A DNA stretch of 64,000 bases from Dioscorea cayenensis subsp. rotundata (taxonomy: Eukaryota; Streptophyta; Magnoliopsida; Dioscoreales; Dioscoreaceae). This document shows, piece by piece, positions 33,011 through 43,599 of this stretch. The notes beneath the pieces were generated by a model. That model saw nothing but the letters and a program-made list of their open reading frames with translations. It did no database searches and was not told the DNA's origin. The position numbers and the translations under genes are program-made. Each line of letters begins with the position of its first letter. The first letter of the stretch is position 1. The DNA is taken from the NCBI RefSeq assembly GCF_009730915.1, contig NC_052472.1, positions 17,700,382 to 17,764,381 of the forward strand, read 5' to 3'.

Positions 33011-34289
33011 GTGCGTACCTTATCAAGTCTACCATGTTTGTGACAAAGAGGTGGCGTGCCTCTTTTATCCATGCATTAAATGACTCCGCCATGTTTGAGT
33101 ACATCTCCCCCCATCTCTCACCTTTGAACATGTAGTTGTCCTAGTGTGCCAGATCAGATTTTTGCATCAACCAATGATGTGAATCCGCCGATGTGTTTAA
33201 CAGATCTGCAACAATGTCATCGAATTCTTTTTTAGTGCATGAAAACGCAATTCTTGATAATATAGACCAACACCTTTCTTTCAATGACTTGCCAAGTCTG
33301 ACATTTGCTTTCATAAAGTTTGCTTCTAAGTGGTGCAAACAATGTGCATGATGTGAAGAAGGGAATACCCTCGAGACAGCATTGATAAGGCCCTTGGACC
33401 TATCAGATATGAATTTAATAAGTTTTACATATTCGTCATCATCGTATATAGTATCTCCAAGCTTTGACAAAAACCACGTCCAGTTGCCATCCGTTACATT
33501 ATCTACAATTGCAAATGGCACATGAAAGAAACCATCATTCCTATCTTTTCCCGTTGCACCTAACAAAGTGCCCCCGTATTTACCGAGCAAGTGAGTTTCA
33601 TCTAGGTACAACAATGACCTACATCCTGTCTTGAAACCAATGACACATGCTTTGAAGGCAAAAAACACACGTTTGAACCAGCCACTGTCATTCTCTACGA
33701 TAGCAAAGCTACTAGGGTTTGTCACTAACACCTTCTTTGCGTACCACATCAATAAATCATAGCTTGCCACCTCACTCCTTAGCGACCTCTTTCCCTAGCC
33801 AAGCTGGTTTATAGGATAAATGGACACCGTGGTCTCACAACATATCACGTTGAATGTCAATAGCCCTATACAGGGGACGATCCTCAAGCTTTTGTATAAC
33901 ATGTGCACTCACCCATTTTTTTGATGCCTTGGGATGTGAGGACGTGCCAATACCGCCACAACATGTGTGTGTGAGATACATCGTCTTGATCCTAAACTTC
34001 TCGTAGTTACCTTCCACGGACGCGTGGACACGCCATTCATAACCTTCAGCAGCATACTTCATAGTCACTCTCTACTTGTCATTCTTAATGAATATAAAGT
34101 TAAAATTACGTTTGATAGCAAAATTCCTAAGTGCATCCTTCAAATGGTCACAGCCAGAAAACTGATCACCGACTTCCACTGAAATAATCTCATGATGTTC
34201 TGATGAAGACCAAATGAATAGGACCCCCGCAAGTTGTTGATGGGGTGGAAATGTGCCCCTATTTAGTGACATACTCTCCGAAAATGAAT

Positions 34290-34870
34290 CGTTGTAGTGT
34301 ACAAATTAAGCAAGATTAGATAAATTTAAGTGAAATCATGGCACTTTTATATGAAATCAAACAAATTTAAACGAAATCGGATAAATTTATGTTAAATCAA
34401 ACAAGTTTAATCAAAATCAGAAATTTTTACGTGAAATCAGAGATATTTAATCGAATTCAAAATATTTTAAGTGGAATCAGATAACTTTAAGTGAAATAGG
34501 ATAATATTAAGCCGAGGATGAAAAGAGTTTACGTAATATCAGATAATGTTAAGCGGAAACATAAAATATTAAGCGTAAACTGGAAACTTTAAGCGGAAAT
34601 TTAAACTGTTCACAAAAAAGGGTTTTGTTAAATTAAAATATAATAATAAAACAATAAAATAATGGTTGGAGATGAGGAGGATCAAACCCCGTGCCTCTCG
34701 CATCTAAAGCGAGCGCTCTTCCATTTAGGTAGAGTAGTAAAAAATTTAAGTGATATCGGTTGATGTTAAGTGAAAACAGAATTATTTAACTAGAAACGGA
34801 CAAATTTAAGTTGAAACAGATAATGTTAAATGATATCTCCAAAAATTAACCGAAAAGAGCATACAATAAC
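34290..34870 (-). repeat. TTTCCGCTTAA-type repeat in the first transposase intron
   Basis: Units such as TTAAGCGGAAACATAAAATA on the plus strand (sense motif on minus) and more diverged TTTAAGTGAAATCAGATAA units fill 34290-34640. They resume at 34740-34870 after a tRNA-like sequence. The short MULE-2 keeps the last three units at 40305-40385. Confidence 0.72.
34667..34738 (-). pseudogene. tRNA-Ala-like pseudogene, anticodon loop reads UAG
   Basis: The minus strand contains CGCTCGCTTTAGATGCGAG, a complete five-pair anticodon arm. The variable region AGGCA, T arm ACGGGGTTTGATCCTCC and acceptor half CATCTCCA follow, as in plant tRNA-Ala. In the usual gene the loop is TTTGCAT (anticodon UGC); here it is TTTAGAT, placing UAG in the anticodon. 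The 5' acceptor strand and part of the D arm have decayed (TACTACTCTACCTAAATGG), so the acceptor stem cannot pair. It lies inside the first intron of the MULE transposase, on the same strand. It is not expected to be a working tRNA. Confidence 0.65.
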
Positions 34871-35839
34871 TGACCACTCTATATACTATACGAGAAATAT
34901 TATTTATGAATGAGGACATAATGCAGAAGAATGAAATAAAATGACTACACATCAAGCAAACAAAGGATATTTACTATGGGAGTGAAGAACACAATGGCAT
35001 GCCTACAACATTTGCATCTGCATCAACAATAAGGTCAACGGTCGCGATGTTTAGTATTTGATACTCTTGGTACATACGCTTGAAGTCAATTTCAGAATAA
35101 ATGGGACAAATAGTTCAGTTTGCATCGGGTGTGATAAACTTCACTTTCACAGTGCCAATGTCAAGCCCCCATCTTTGACATATCTCATCTAGAATTGACT
35201 ACCCAAGGAGTCAAACACTGTAAACTAGAGGACTCGGCTCTCCCCCCTATACCTAGCAACTGCGCAAAAGGTATCTATTGGATGCCTGCATGAAGAAAGC
35301 ATGGTCAACAATTACATGATCACAAAAAATAAAACCAAAACACAAAACAAGTGTGAAGAAGCTCACATGAATTATCTTCCGAGTGAAGAAATATTCAAAG
35401 TACAAGAGTGCAAAATAAAACCAAAACAACGGGGAAGAGACAATTCTATCTATCCTGCGTAGATGGAAACAAAAAAAACCAACAAAAAGGATGATGGAAG
35501 AAGAAGAAGGCAGCTTGAGTTAAAGAAGTATATAAAGTTAAAACCGACAACCGTACTATTTTCCAAAACATTGAGAAGACCGGGCGCCAGCTTTCCCTCC
35601 AAATAGCAGGGCAAAAATGGAATATTGCATGAAGTTAATTGACGGAGTTTCACCCAGGGACCTAACCGTCAGCAAAATAAAAAAAGAGGGACTGTTTGTC
35701 AAATTCAAATGTCAAAGGGACTTTTCGGGAAGTTTTGAAAACTTTCATGGACTAAAAAAATAAATAAATAAAAAACAAATAGAGAATTCCTTTCATGCCC
35801 TTGCCTATAGCATTCCGTCCACTGCCACTTTGTTAGCAT

Positions 35840-36558
35840 CAAGGTTGTCAAACCCGGACTAGTCCAGCCGGTTTGGCCAGAAAAATCAAAAATCGGCCAT
35901 GAGGCCAGTCTGATTACATCCCTTTGAGTCGCTCTTCACATAACTTGGCCAATAACTGGATGATCCGGTCGGTTTGTCAGGAAACCGTTTGATCTAGTCT
36001 GGTCAAATGGGTTAAAAAGAAGAAGCAAATGAGCCGGGAGTGTGAATGCCTGAGAGGAAATGAAGGGAGCGGTGGCGAAATGAAAAAATACAAAAGAAAA
36101 TTGAGAAACGGGATAGCTCGCGGCCGGAGAAAATGAGGAGAGAGAGAGGGTGAAAAAGAGATAGAGAGAGAGAGGCTGAAGGGGGGAGCAGTGCAGCACA
36201 TGACACTTGTTTTTTAAGTCCTCAGAGAGGGTGAGTCCCGAGAGAATTATTAGGTTTTTATATTTTTATATTTTTTTAAAAATTAGTGATATTATATAAA
36301 ATTAAAATTTTAAATATTAATTCAATTGGATTTCAAATATTTAAAAAAATATACAAATTAAAGTTTTAAATATTATACTTAATTAATTGTGTTTTTAATT
36401 ATTAAAACATAGGTTATATTATTTTTTATTGTTTTTAGTTATTAAAATATATTTTTTAATATTTTATAATTAACTCCGGTTCAACCCGGGTCGAAATCAT
36501 TGACACTTAACCTTTGGGCTTGACCGGATCAATGACCGGACTAGGTCTGGCAACTTTG
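35840..36558. mobile_element. hAT-type MITE between the two MULE copies
   Basis: 719 bp. Left end CAAGGTTGTCAAACCCGGAC; right end read inward CAAAGTTGCCAGACCTAGTC. The 8-bp flanks GTTAGCAT (35832-35839) and GTTGGCAT (36559-36566) differ at one base. The 8-bp size and the CA...TG tips fit hAT. The interior is repetitive (CCGGT-rich ends, AT-rich middle, a GA-rich tract at 36120-36175) and codes for nothing recognisable. The minus-strand open frames at 35936-36206 are low-complexity. Confidence 0.75.
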
Positions 36559-36566
36559 GTTGGCAT

Positions 36567-37987
36567 ATACAATCCTTCTCTCCATTTCTACTATGTTGTT
36601 TATTTATCATTGTTATTTTATTTATATAAATAAATTACAAACCCTTAATTATTGAGGAGCGAGAGGTTCAAACATTTAACGTTGGATTGGGGAAGAAAAT
36701 AAAATACTTCTCTCGTGTCATCAGGGTAGCTATTCCATTGATGCTATTTTAATTCAATTCATAACTATCTTTATGACTCTTTATAAATTTCTACTTACAA
36801 ATTTACTGTCAATAACCCACTTTGTGTTTCAAAAAAAGTTATATCAAAATATTAATAATATTTTCTTGTATATTATTACTTGTGCTATTTCATTCGATCG
36901 TGTTCATGTGAATATGTTCTCCTTGCAACCTCATTTTCTCTTTAAACACATGTGCATATCACTAATTTATGCAATATTTCCTCCTCTTAACTCATTATCA
37001 GATTATTGTTTTTTTTTAATATTAACCTAATTTGTATTTAATATTTTAATATAAATAATATGTCACTATTATTCAAATAAAACCACGCAAAACTGAGTGC
37101 GTGCTTCAGTGATACAATCTCATTTATTAAAAAAACTTAAATCTCCAAAGAACCATGACATGCATAGATGTGTTCATAAGAACATAGACACTCATCTCGT
37201 CCGGTGAATTATTTAATCAATCAATTAATCCGTCCTATTTAAAATCTAATCATAATCAGCAATACTATCAATGAATTACATTCAATTAGTAATAGTTACA
37301 TGAAACCACAAGCTTAGTTAATTTATTCTCTTTCAACACAACATTTTGTTAATAAATTCAACTTTTTATTTTTTTCCTTTAAAAAATGGCGTGCATGACA
37401 GGTAAAACAAGTGTTCTTTCATACACTAATTTTTCCAAACTTATAATTGGCATGCATATTAAAAATTATTTATCAAAATTAATTTTAATTGTGAGGCACT
37501 ACAATAATAGCCAAATGATTAAAACACTTACAATTAAAACACTTAACTTTTATGCTGAAAGTTAAAAAGTTCAACTCTCCTTTAGTATATGGTTGAGACT
37601 TCAATAATAAAAAGTTTATTAAAAGATAGATGTGTTAAGGTTGCTTGTTTATATTGAAAAAAAAAACTTGACTATGTTGACATTTATATAAGTACACATA
37701 TCATTGAGTTTAAATCAAGTTAATTTTAATTATCTTCTTGATGTCTAATCTACCTACCAATCTACTGACCATTCACTACTAACAAGCCAAACCAGACTTG
37801 ACCTTGTGGCTAGAAACCTACAAAATTAGCATAATGTCACTTAGGGCGGTGCAAATATACAATAATATTATATGGATAATTTTCTCTTGAATCATTGTTA
37901 GCAATTTAGATTGGTTAGGATTTTTAATATAAAAATAGATAAATCATAGTTATGAATATGTAGATTAATAACAAAAAGAAAAAAACT
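36567..37987. other. AT-rich intergenic DNA, no gene seen
   Basis: No coding frame, RNA gene or element ends recognised. A short frame at 36773-37030 has no familiar motif and plain AT-rich composition. Confidence 0.5.
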
Positions 37988-39536
37988 GAAATGAACAAAA
38001 AGTCCCTCCAAAGTTCAGGTATTCACAGAAACACCCTTCTAGTTTGAATATTCATAGGTCATCCCTCCTTTTCCGTAAATATGAATATTTGGTCCCTTGC
38101 GGTTGCTAACTCCATGAATTTTGAGGAGAAAAGACCGAAATGCCCCGCTAGTTACATCAATGATGTGTTCTCTCTCCACGTTGGGAAGTGGTGGGTTAAG
38201 CGGCCATGAATCCCGAGAGGGGAGTGTTGGTTCCTGTGCACGCCTTCTCTCAGTTGCCCCTTCACATTCTGAGACTTGCCCCTTCAGATGCTGAGAGTTA
38301 CACACATTGAAGCCCTGTGTTCAACTGAAGGTATTGAGAAGAAGTTTGCCAGAGCTTTCCCGGGTCTTCATTGTTGTTTCCTTGACACCATCTCCATACT
38401 CTTGAATCAGTGAACCTAAAGGTATTAATGGAAGATTGTAGGGTTGTTTACATCGCTGTTTTGGGATTCTAGGGTTTTGTAATTGAAGGTTTTTTAATTT
38501 TTATTTGTTGTGTATGATCCAGGCTTAAATTTGGAAAGTTGTCGTTCTTTCTCGAATGGAAGATGATGTTTATAAACGTTTGGTTTTAGTTTTAGCTTTG
38601 TCTTTTTTTGCCTGTGTTGTTTACCCCTTAAATTAATCAGTTTTCATTTAAATAAATGTGTTTCCACTTATAATTTCTAGTTTTTCGCTTAGATATTATT
38701 GATAGTTCTTTAATCCTTCTTGGTGAAAGTATTGGACATATGGCAACCAACCTTGTAAACGGTAGGTGTTATTTGGTCTCTATAGTAGAAACAATTGCTG
38801 AGTTAAGACAAAACATGAGTTCTAGGCATTTAGAAATCATCCGGAGTACTCCTTTCGCATCGTTAATGGAAATTGAACCTGTACTACAAGAGAGAGGATT
38901 GCTCGATGCTCTGTTGCAGAGATACGATGAGCGCTCCCAAAAATTTAAAATTGGTGAGAGCTTGTTGACGTTTAGGGCCGAAGATGTATCCATTATTCTT
39001 TGGTCTCAGATACGATGGGGACGCGGTGGTTTTCAAAAATAGAAAGCCACATTTAGAATTTGAATATTTCTCAAAAACCGATGAAAGACACAGGGAATCC
39101 TTCAAAAAAAACTCTTAGCGCACTAGTCCGGAAGAGGGGAGAAGAAGAAAACTTTGTGAAGATATTGTTAGTATTCATCATGGGGACCATGCTGTTTCCG
39201 AACTCATCATGTTCTATTCCCAATTGGCTTATAGACTATGTGGACGATCTTCCCGCAATATGGCGCTATGCATGGGCGCAAGCCACACATAAGTGGCTTA
39301 TGGATGACATCCCGCAAACAGCCGCCAGAGTTCAAGCAAGATGCTCTGGTGAAAAGACAAACACTGGCTACTTGCGAGGATGTGCTGTCGCTCTAAATAT
39401 TTGGTTCTACGAAGTAACTGGCACCGGCAAGAAGGTGCGATTTGGTAAAACTCCCCGGATCCTGTGTTACGGGGTGAACAGTTTCAAGAATCAAGCATCC
39501 ATCGGTTCATTGCTATCATCAATCGATGGGAAAGAG

Positions 39537-39857
39537 GTATTTAGTTTACACTTAACTTATTTAGTGTCCGCTTAATAATTTTCTTTTCCGATTTAAATGT
39601 TTAGTTTACACTTAACATATTTAGTTTTCGCTTAAGTTTTCTAGTTTTTACTTGCACAAAAATGTTTTCAGCTAACTTTTAGGTTTTGCACTTAAAATAT
39701 AATTTTTTTCGCTTAATAAATTAGGGTTTACATTAAAATATGTAGTTTAGACTTAATTTGTTAAGGTTCCGCTTAAGAATTAATTTTGATTGTTGTTTTA
39801 AGTTTTTTGTTTGAGTATCATTGTTTACCTTGACTGTATGTCATTTCCACATTACAG
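39537..39857 (+). repeat. TTTCCGCTTAA-type repeat in hitchhiker intron 2, copy 2
   Basis: About 12 units (TTTAGTTTACACTTAACATA, TTCCGCTTAAGAATTAATTT) in sense direction, GT at 39537 to TTACAG at 39857. Shorter than the same intron in MULE-1, so unit number changed after the copies separated. Confidence 0.75.
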
Positions 39858-40195
39858 TTTTCCGCCCTCGCCCCGGCTAACGCCGAAGAAGAAGCTCTCG
39901 TCAGGACAAGCCACCGTGGAGAAAAGTGGCTAGCACAATACGTCTTGGCGCAAAATCTGGGGAGAAATCCATAGGGAAACATGGACGGTCTCCCTCACTA
40001 CCGAGGAGCCCACCACGTCGGGGTCGACGTGGCTCTATTTCTGTTAATCCATCGAGGGAGTTAATTGATGAAGATATTGGGTTACGTTTACTGAAAGGTT
40101 TTGAGAAGTTGTCCGAAATTGTTGGTGGGCTTCAAACCAGAGTTGAAGTAATTGAGGGTCGTGGCCCTTCCAATGTCGCACCGATAACTGATGAC

Positions 40196-40300
40196 ACCAA
40201 GGATTTGCCGCCGAAACAAGCCGATTGCCGAAGAAGGTTGCCTGTATACTATACCAAGGATTTGCCGCCGAAACAAGCCGATTGCCGAAGAAGATTGCGA
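40196..40300 (+). repeat. 56-bp tandem duplication at the MULE-2 deletion junction
   Basis: ACCAAGGATTTGCCGCCGAA and what follows occurs at 40196 and again at 40252, differing by one base over about 45 bp and linked by CTGTATACTAT. MULE-1 has only one related unit. The duplication sits right beside the internal deletion breakpoint. Confidence 0.8.
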
Positions 40301-40497
40301 AAATAGAAATTTTTAAGTAGAAACGAACAAATATATGTTGAAATAGATAATGGTAAATGATATCTCCAGAAATTAACCGGAAAGTGCATACAATAAGTGA
40401 CTACTCTATATGCTATACGAGAAATATTATTTATGAATGAGGACATAATGTAGAAGAATGAAATAAAATGACTACACATCAAGCAAAGAAAAGATAT

Positions 40498-40740
40498 TTA
40501 CAACGGGAGTGAAGAACTTAATGGCATGTCTACAGTATTTGTATCTACATCAACAATAAGGTCAACGGCAGCGCTGTTTAGTATTTGATATATTTGGCAC
40601 ATACGCTTGAAGTCAATTTCAGAATCAATGGGACAAATAGTTTGGTTTGCATTGGGTGTGACAAACTTCACTTTCACAGTGCCAATGTCAAGCTCCCATC
40701 TTTGACATATCTCATCTAGAATTGACTCCCAAGGAGTCAA
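40498..40740 (-). pseudogene. N-terminal exon of MuDR-like transposase, MULE-2
   Basis: The minus frame reads TPWESILDEICQRWELDIG, then VKVKFVTPN and SEIDFKRMCQIYQIL, ending VDLIVDVD. This is the PB1-like N-terminal segment typical of plant MuDR transposases. The related exon in MULE-1 (about 35220-34985) has an extra base. The rest of the gene is deleted, so this is a remnant only. No ATG is seen in the open part; a start would lie further upstream. Confidence 0.65.
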
Positions 40741-41276
40741 CGCTGTGAACTAGAGGACTCGGCCCTCCCTCCTATACCTAGCAACTGTGCAAAAGGTATC
40801 TATTGGCTACTTGCATGAAGAAAGCATGGTCAACAATTGCATGACCACAAAAAATAAAACCAAAACAAGTGTGGAGAAGCTCACATGAATTATCTTCTGA
40901 GTGAAGAAATATTCAAAGTACAAGAGTGCAAAATAAAACCAGAACAACAGGGAAGAGACAAATCTATCTATCCTGCGTAGATGGAAACCAAAAAACCAAC
41001 AAAAAGGATGATGGAAGAAGAAGGATGCAGCTTGGGTTAAAGAAGCATGTAAAGTTAAAACTGACAACCGTACTAATTTCCAAAAAGTTGACAAGACCGG
41101 GTGCCAGTTTTCCCTCCAACTAGCAGGGCAAAAATGGAATATTGCATGAAGTTAACTGACGGAGTTACAGCTAGGGACCAAACAGTCAGCAAAATAAAAA
41201 AGGAGGGACTGTCTGTCAAATTCAAATGTTAGAGGGACTTTTAGGGAAGTTTGGAAACTTTTAGGGACTAAAAAAT

Positions 41277-42103
41277 TATTTTCCCAAGAAAAAACAAAAA
41301 AAAAAGTCATCAACCACACAAAGAGATGATGATGAATTGGAATTGAGAAAAAAGAGTTTTAACGTGTTAGTATCTTGCTAAAAAGATAAATTTTAAAATT
41401 TGAATTTACGTGGAGTGAGAATACATATGTGGTAAAGGATTAAGTCTATGCACGTCTCTGATGTGGTTTATTCATATTTCATTAAACAAAAAATCAAATA
41501 TAAAAATTTAATAATAAAGTTTATATATATTTTTATATAAAACAATATTTCCTCCAAATTCTTTCATTCTTTTTTTTTTATTTCTCTTTCCAGTTTAGCA
41601 TACTCAAACTAGCAGATTTGAACATCTACATAGGTTTCTTTACTTTCTCCTCTATTTGAAAACTAAAATCCATTATTAATCCTTTTAAAATTTTTTGCAC
41701 ACATAAACTCATCGAACAAATTAAGAAAAATAAAGATTATTGATACACTCACTTGTACTAATAATTATAATTATTGGTTAACTTAAAATTTAAAATCAAC
41801 TCAACATAACTTATAATATGGCGATCGCTAGCAAAGAATTGTTTGCGCCATGACTTGTAATAGATAACTAGTTTTAAATCACCTCAACAATTCATAATAT
41901 TTCTCCATTTGTATATTCCAAATCATTCAAATTATAGATATTATAGTTTCATGCACACATAAGTATTTTTTTTTATCAACAATAGTATCTTTCAAGTAAA
42001 TTTTATTAAAATTTTCAATTTTCATGTATTTGTTAAAAAATGATTTTAATCAAAAGGTTATATATGCATATGTGTGGGCCCACTCTGTGGCAGAGAGGTA
42101 TAG
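41277..42103. other. AT-rich intergenic DNA, no gene seen
   Basis: Flank between MULE-2 and CACTA-2 without coding signals. Confidence 0.55.
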
Positions 42104-42119
42104 CACTACACAAAAAAAT

Positions 42120-42745
42120 GCTTTTGAGGCGGTTTTCAAGACCTATAGAGGCGGTTATAACCGCCTTTATAGGTATAGCATTGGTTTTTTCACCCGCCTC
42201 TAAACCGCCTCGTATTAAGTCGGCTCTACACTTTAGAGCCAATTTGTACCAACCGTTGGGGTAAGTTTTATCTACGGAAGCGGTTTTTAATAACATAAGT
42301 AGAGGCGGTTATAACCGCCTCTATAGCTACTAAGTTTTCATTACCCCTCAATAGCTATAGCTACTATGTTTTCATTACCCCTCAATAGTTTTAGAGGTGG
42401 TTTTAACTGCCTCTACAACTAGGAAGTTTACATTACCCTCAATAGTTTTAGAGGTGGTTATAACTGCCTCTATAGCTACTAAGTTTTCATTACTCTTCCA
42501 TAGTTTTAGAGGTGGTTAAAACCGCCTCTAAAAATTATAAGGGCTAGAAGCGGTTATAACCGCCTCTATAGCTACTAAGTTTTTATCATTCCTAATAGTT
42601 TTAGAGGTGCTTATAACCACCTCTATAATTATTAAATTTTCATTACTCCTCAATAGTTTTAGAGGTGGTTATAACCACCTCTATAGCTAATAATTCTTAC
42701 ATGTTCATACTTTTAGAGGCGTTTATAACCATATCTAAATTAGTT
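42120..42745. repeat. Palindromic subterminal array of CACTA-2
   Basis: About nine units with a period near 56-58 bp. Each holds a perfect or near-perfect palindrome of the type GAGGCGGTTATAACCGCCTC, joined by CTATAGCTACTAAGTTTTCA and TACCCCTCAATAGTTTT spacers. In several units the G/C pairs are changed on both arms together (GAGGTGG with CCACCTC), which keeps the palindrome. The other end of the element has one related inverted pair (GAGGTGG at about 59386 and TTTTAAGTGCCTCT at 59410). Confidence 0.88.
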
Positions 42746-43599
42746 CATTAATTTTAATTTCATTTTCCCACTAATAATAAATAAATTTGTTTAACCTATA
42801 AATCAAAAACATAAATATTTAAATATATTAAAAAATATCCTAAATTCAATTTCATTGACTTTTATTAACAAGTTATGAGTTAAAGTGCAATGTATTTTGA
42901 TTAATAACAAAATGTAAAGAGTTTTACACTATTTATGTACTTTCATTATAAAATATTTTTTTGGGTTTAACTACATAAAGTAAAACCTTCGTGTATCCTC
43001 TTCATCTTCAACCCTTTAGATCTTTAACCATGAATTCTCCAAAATCTGCAAAAACATATTAAAAAAATCCAATCTTTTATATATAAAAAAGATTAGATAT
43101 ATTGCATTAGAAAAATTGTGACACCAAATAACAAACGTAGCATAGGAGGACCAATTTAATTAACAAATTGTTGTTATTAGTTCATACTTATTAATATTAT
43201 ATTATTGTACTGATGGTTTTGTCTATATAGTTGAAAAGTCCAGCTTCATTTTTGAAGCCAAATAACAAAGGTAGCATAGGAGGATCAACTGGTTCAGAGC
43301 ACTTGGATGATGAAACAATAGAAATTGAGACTTGTTTTGAGTTAATTTCTCTTATTTCTAGCATTTGCTTCTTTTCCATACATGATTGTCATGCACACGA
43401 AGCTTGTGTTGAAAGGCCAGTGAACCAGCAACTAAATTCATCTAAAACCTTGCAATGAAAACATTATAAAAAATTAGAAACAACTAACTGTTTGAGATAT
43501 TAAAATCTACAAGCCAAGTTCTATACATAGCAGTAGATCAGACAAAAACTAAAATTTAAAAAAAAAGAAAAAAAACTCCTATATTATTTGGTCAACCAT
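42746..43599. other. CACTA-2 interior, no recognised gene
   Basis: AT-rich. A frame at 43231-43458 has no familiar motif. A 30-bp stretch around GTAGCATAGGAGGA occurs twice, near 43124 and 43259. Some of this may be captured host sequence, but nothing identifies it. Confidence 0.4.

Larger units (their letters stand above)
32320..35230 (-). pseudogene. MuDR-like transposase of MULE-1, decayed
   Basis: Minus-strand exons in order. About 35230-34985: a PB1-like N-terminal segment, better kept in MULE-2. 34272-33835: DQFSGCDHLKDALRNFAIKR, then EWRVHAS and THTCCGG, the MuDR N-terminal domain. 33815-33018: the catalytic core, LLYLDETHLLGKYGGTLLGA, FFHVPFAIVDNVTDGNWTWF, FISDRSKGLINAV and HHAHCLHHLEANF, then MAESFNAWIKEAR. 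32580-32320: a SWIM zinc finger (C-x-Y-x4-W-x5-PCKHAC). Lesions: TAG 34074-34072, TGA 33837-33835, a frameshift near 33775 and a TAG after DLAH near 33143. The frame stops right after the SWIM finger, so the usual C-terminal region is missing. Confidence 0.85.
28315..35760. mobile_element. MULE-1, Mutator-like element with transposase and hitchhiker gene
   Basis: About 7.4 kb. The ends are defined by comparison with the shorter copy at 37988-41276: left GAAATGAACAAAAAGTCCCT, right AAACTTTCATGGACTAAAAAA. Read inward, both ends share AGTCCCT then AAAGTT. A MuDR-like transposase gene runs on the minus strand and a different gene on the plus strand; they meet tail to tail near 32.3 kb. Exact tips and the expected 9-bp duplication could not be fixed. 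The layout recalls plant MULEs that carry a second, Ulp1-related gene, but no protease domain is found here. Confidence 0.8.
38740..40306 (+). pseudogene. MULE hitchhiker gene (DUF1985-like), copy 2, truncated
   Basis: ATG at 38740 opens the same protein as copy 1 (MATNLVNGRCYLVSIVETIA). At the place of the TAG in copy 1 it reads Leu-Gln-Arg, and it keeps Arg where copy 1 has TGA (TGYLRGCAVALN). Its own lesions are one extra T in the ILGLRYDG region near 39000 and an extra A in a run near 39110. Exon 1 ends at 39536 and exon 2 starts at 39858. A second exon runs to the deletion junction, with a 56-bp tandem duplication at 40196-40300, and stops near 40306. The distal Pro-rich part is absent. 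Confidence 0.75.
37988..41276. mobile_element. MULE-2, internally deleted copy of MULE-1
   Basis: About 3.3 kb, starting GAAATGAACAAAAAGTCCCT and ending CTTTTAGGGACTAAAAAA. It matches MULE-1 from its left end to about 30.75 kb and from about 34.77 kb to its right end. About 4 kb including the catalytic transposase and most of the Pro-rich coding region is missing. The junction lies near 40305. It keeps both ends, the first hitchhiker exons and the transposase N-terminal exon. It would need transposase from elsewhere to move. Confidence 0.85.

Noticed and set aside
34667..34738. Functional tRNA gene
   Set aside because: The 5' acceptor strand does not pair with the 3' strand and the anticodon disagrees with the tRNA-Ala body.
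35936..36206. Three overlapping minus-strand frames rich in Ser, Leu and Phe
   Set aside because: They lie in a CT-rich tract inside the hAT MITE and have no motif.
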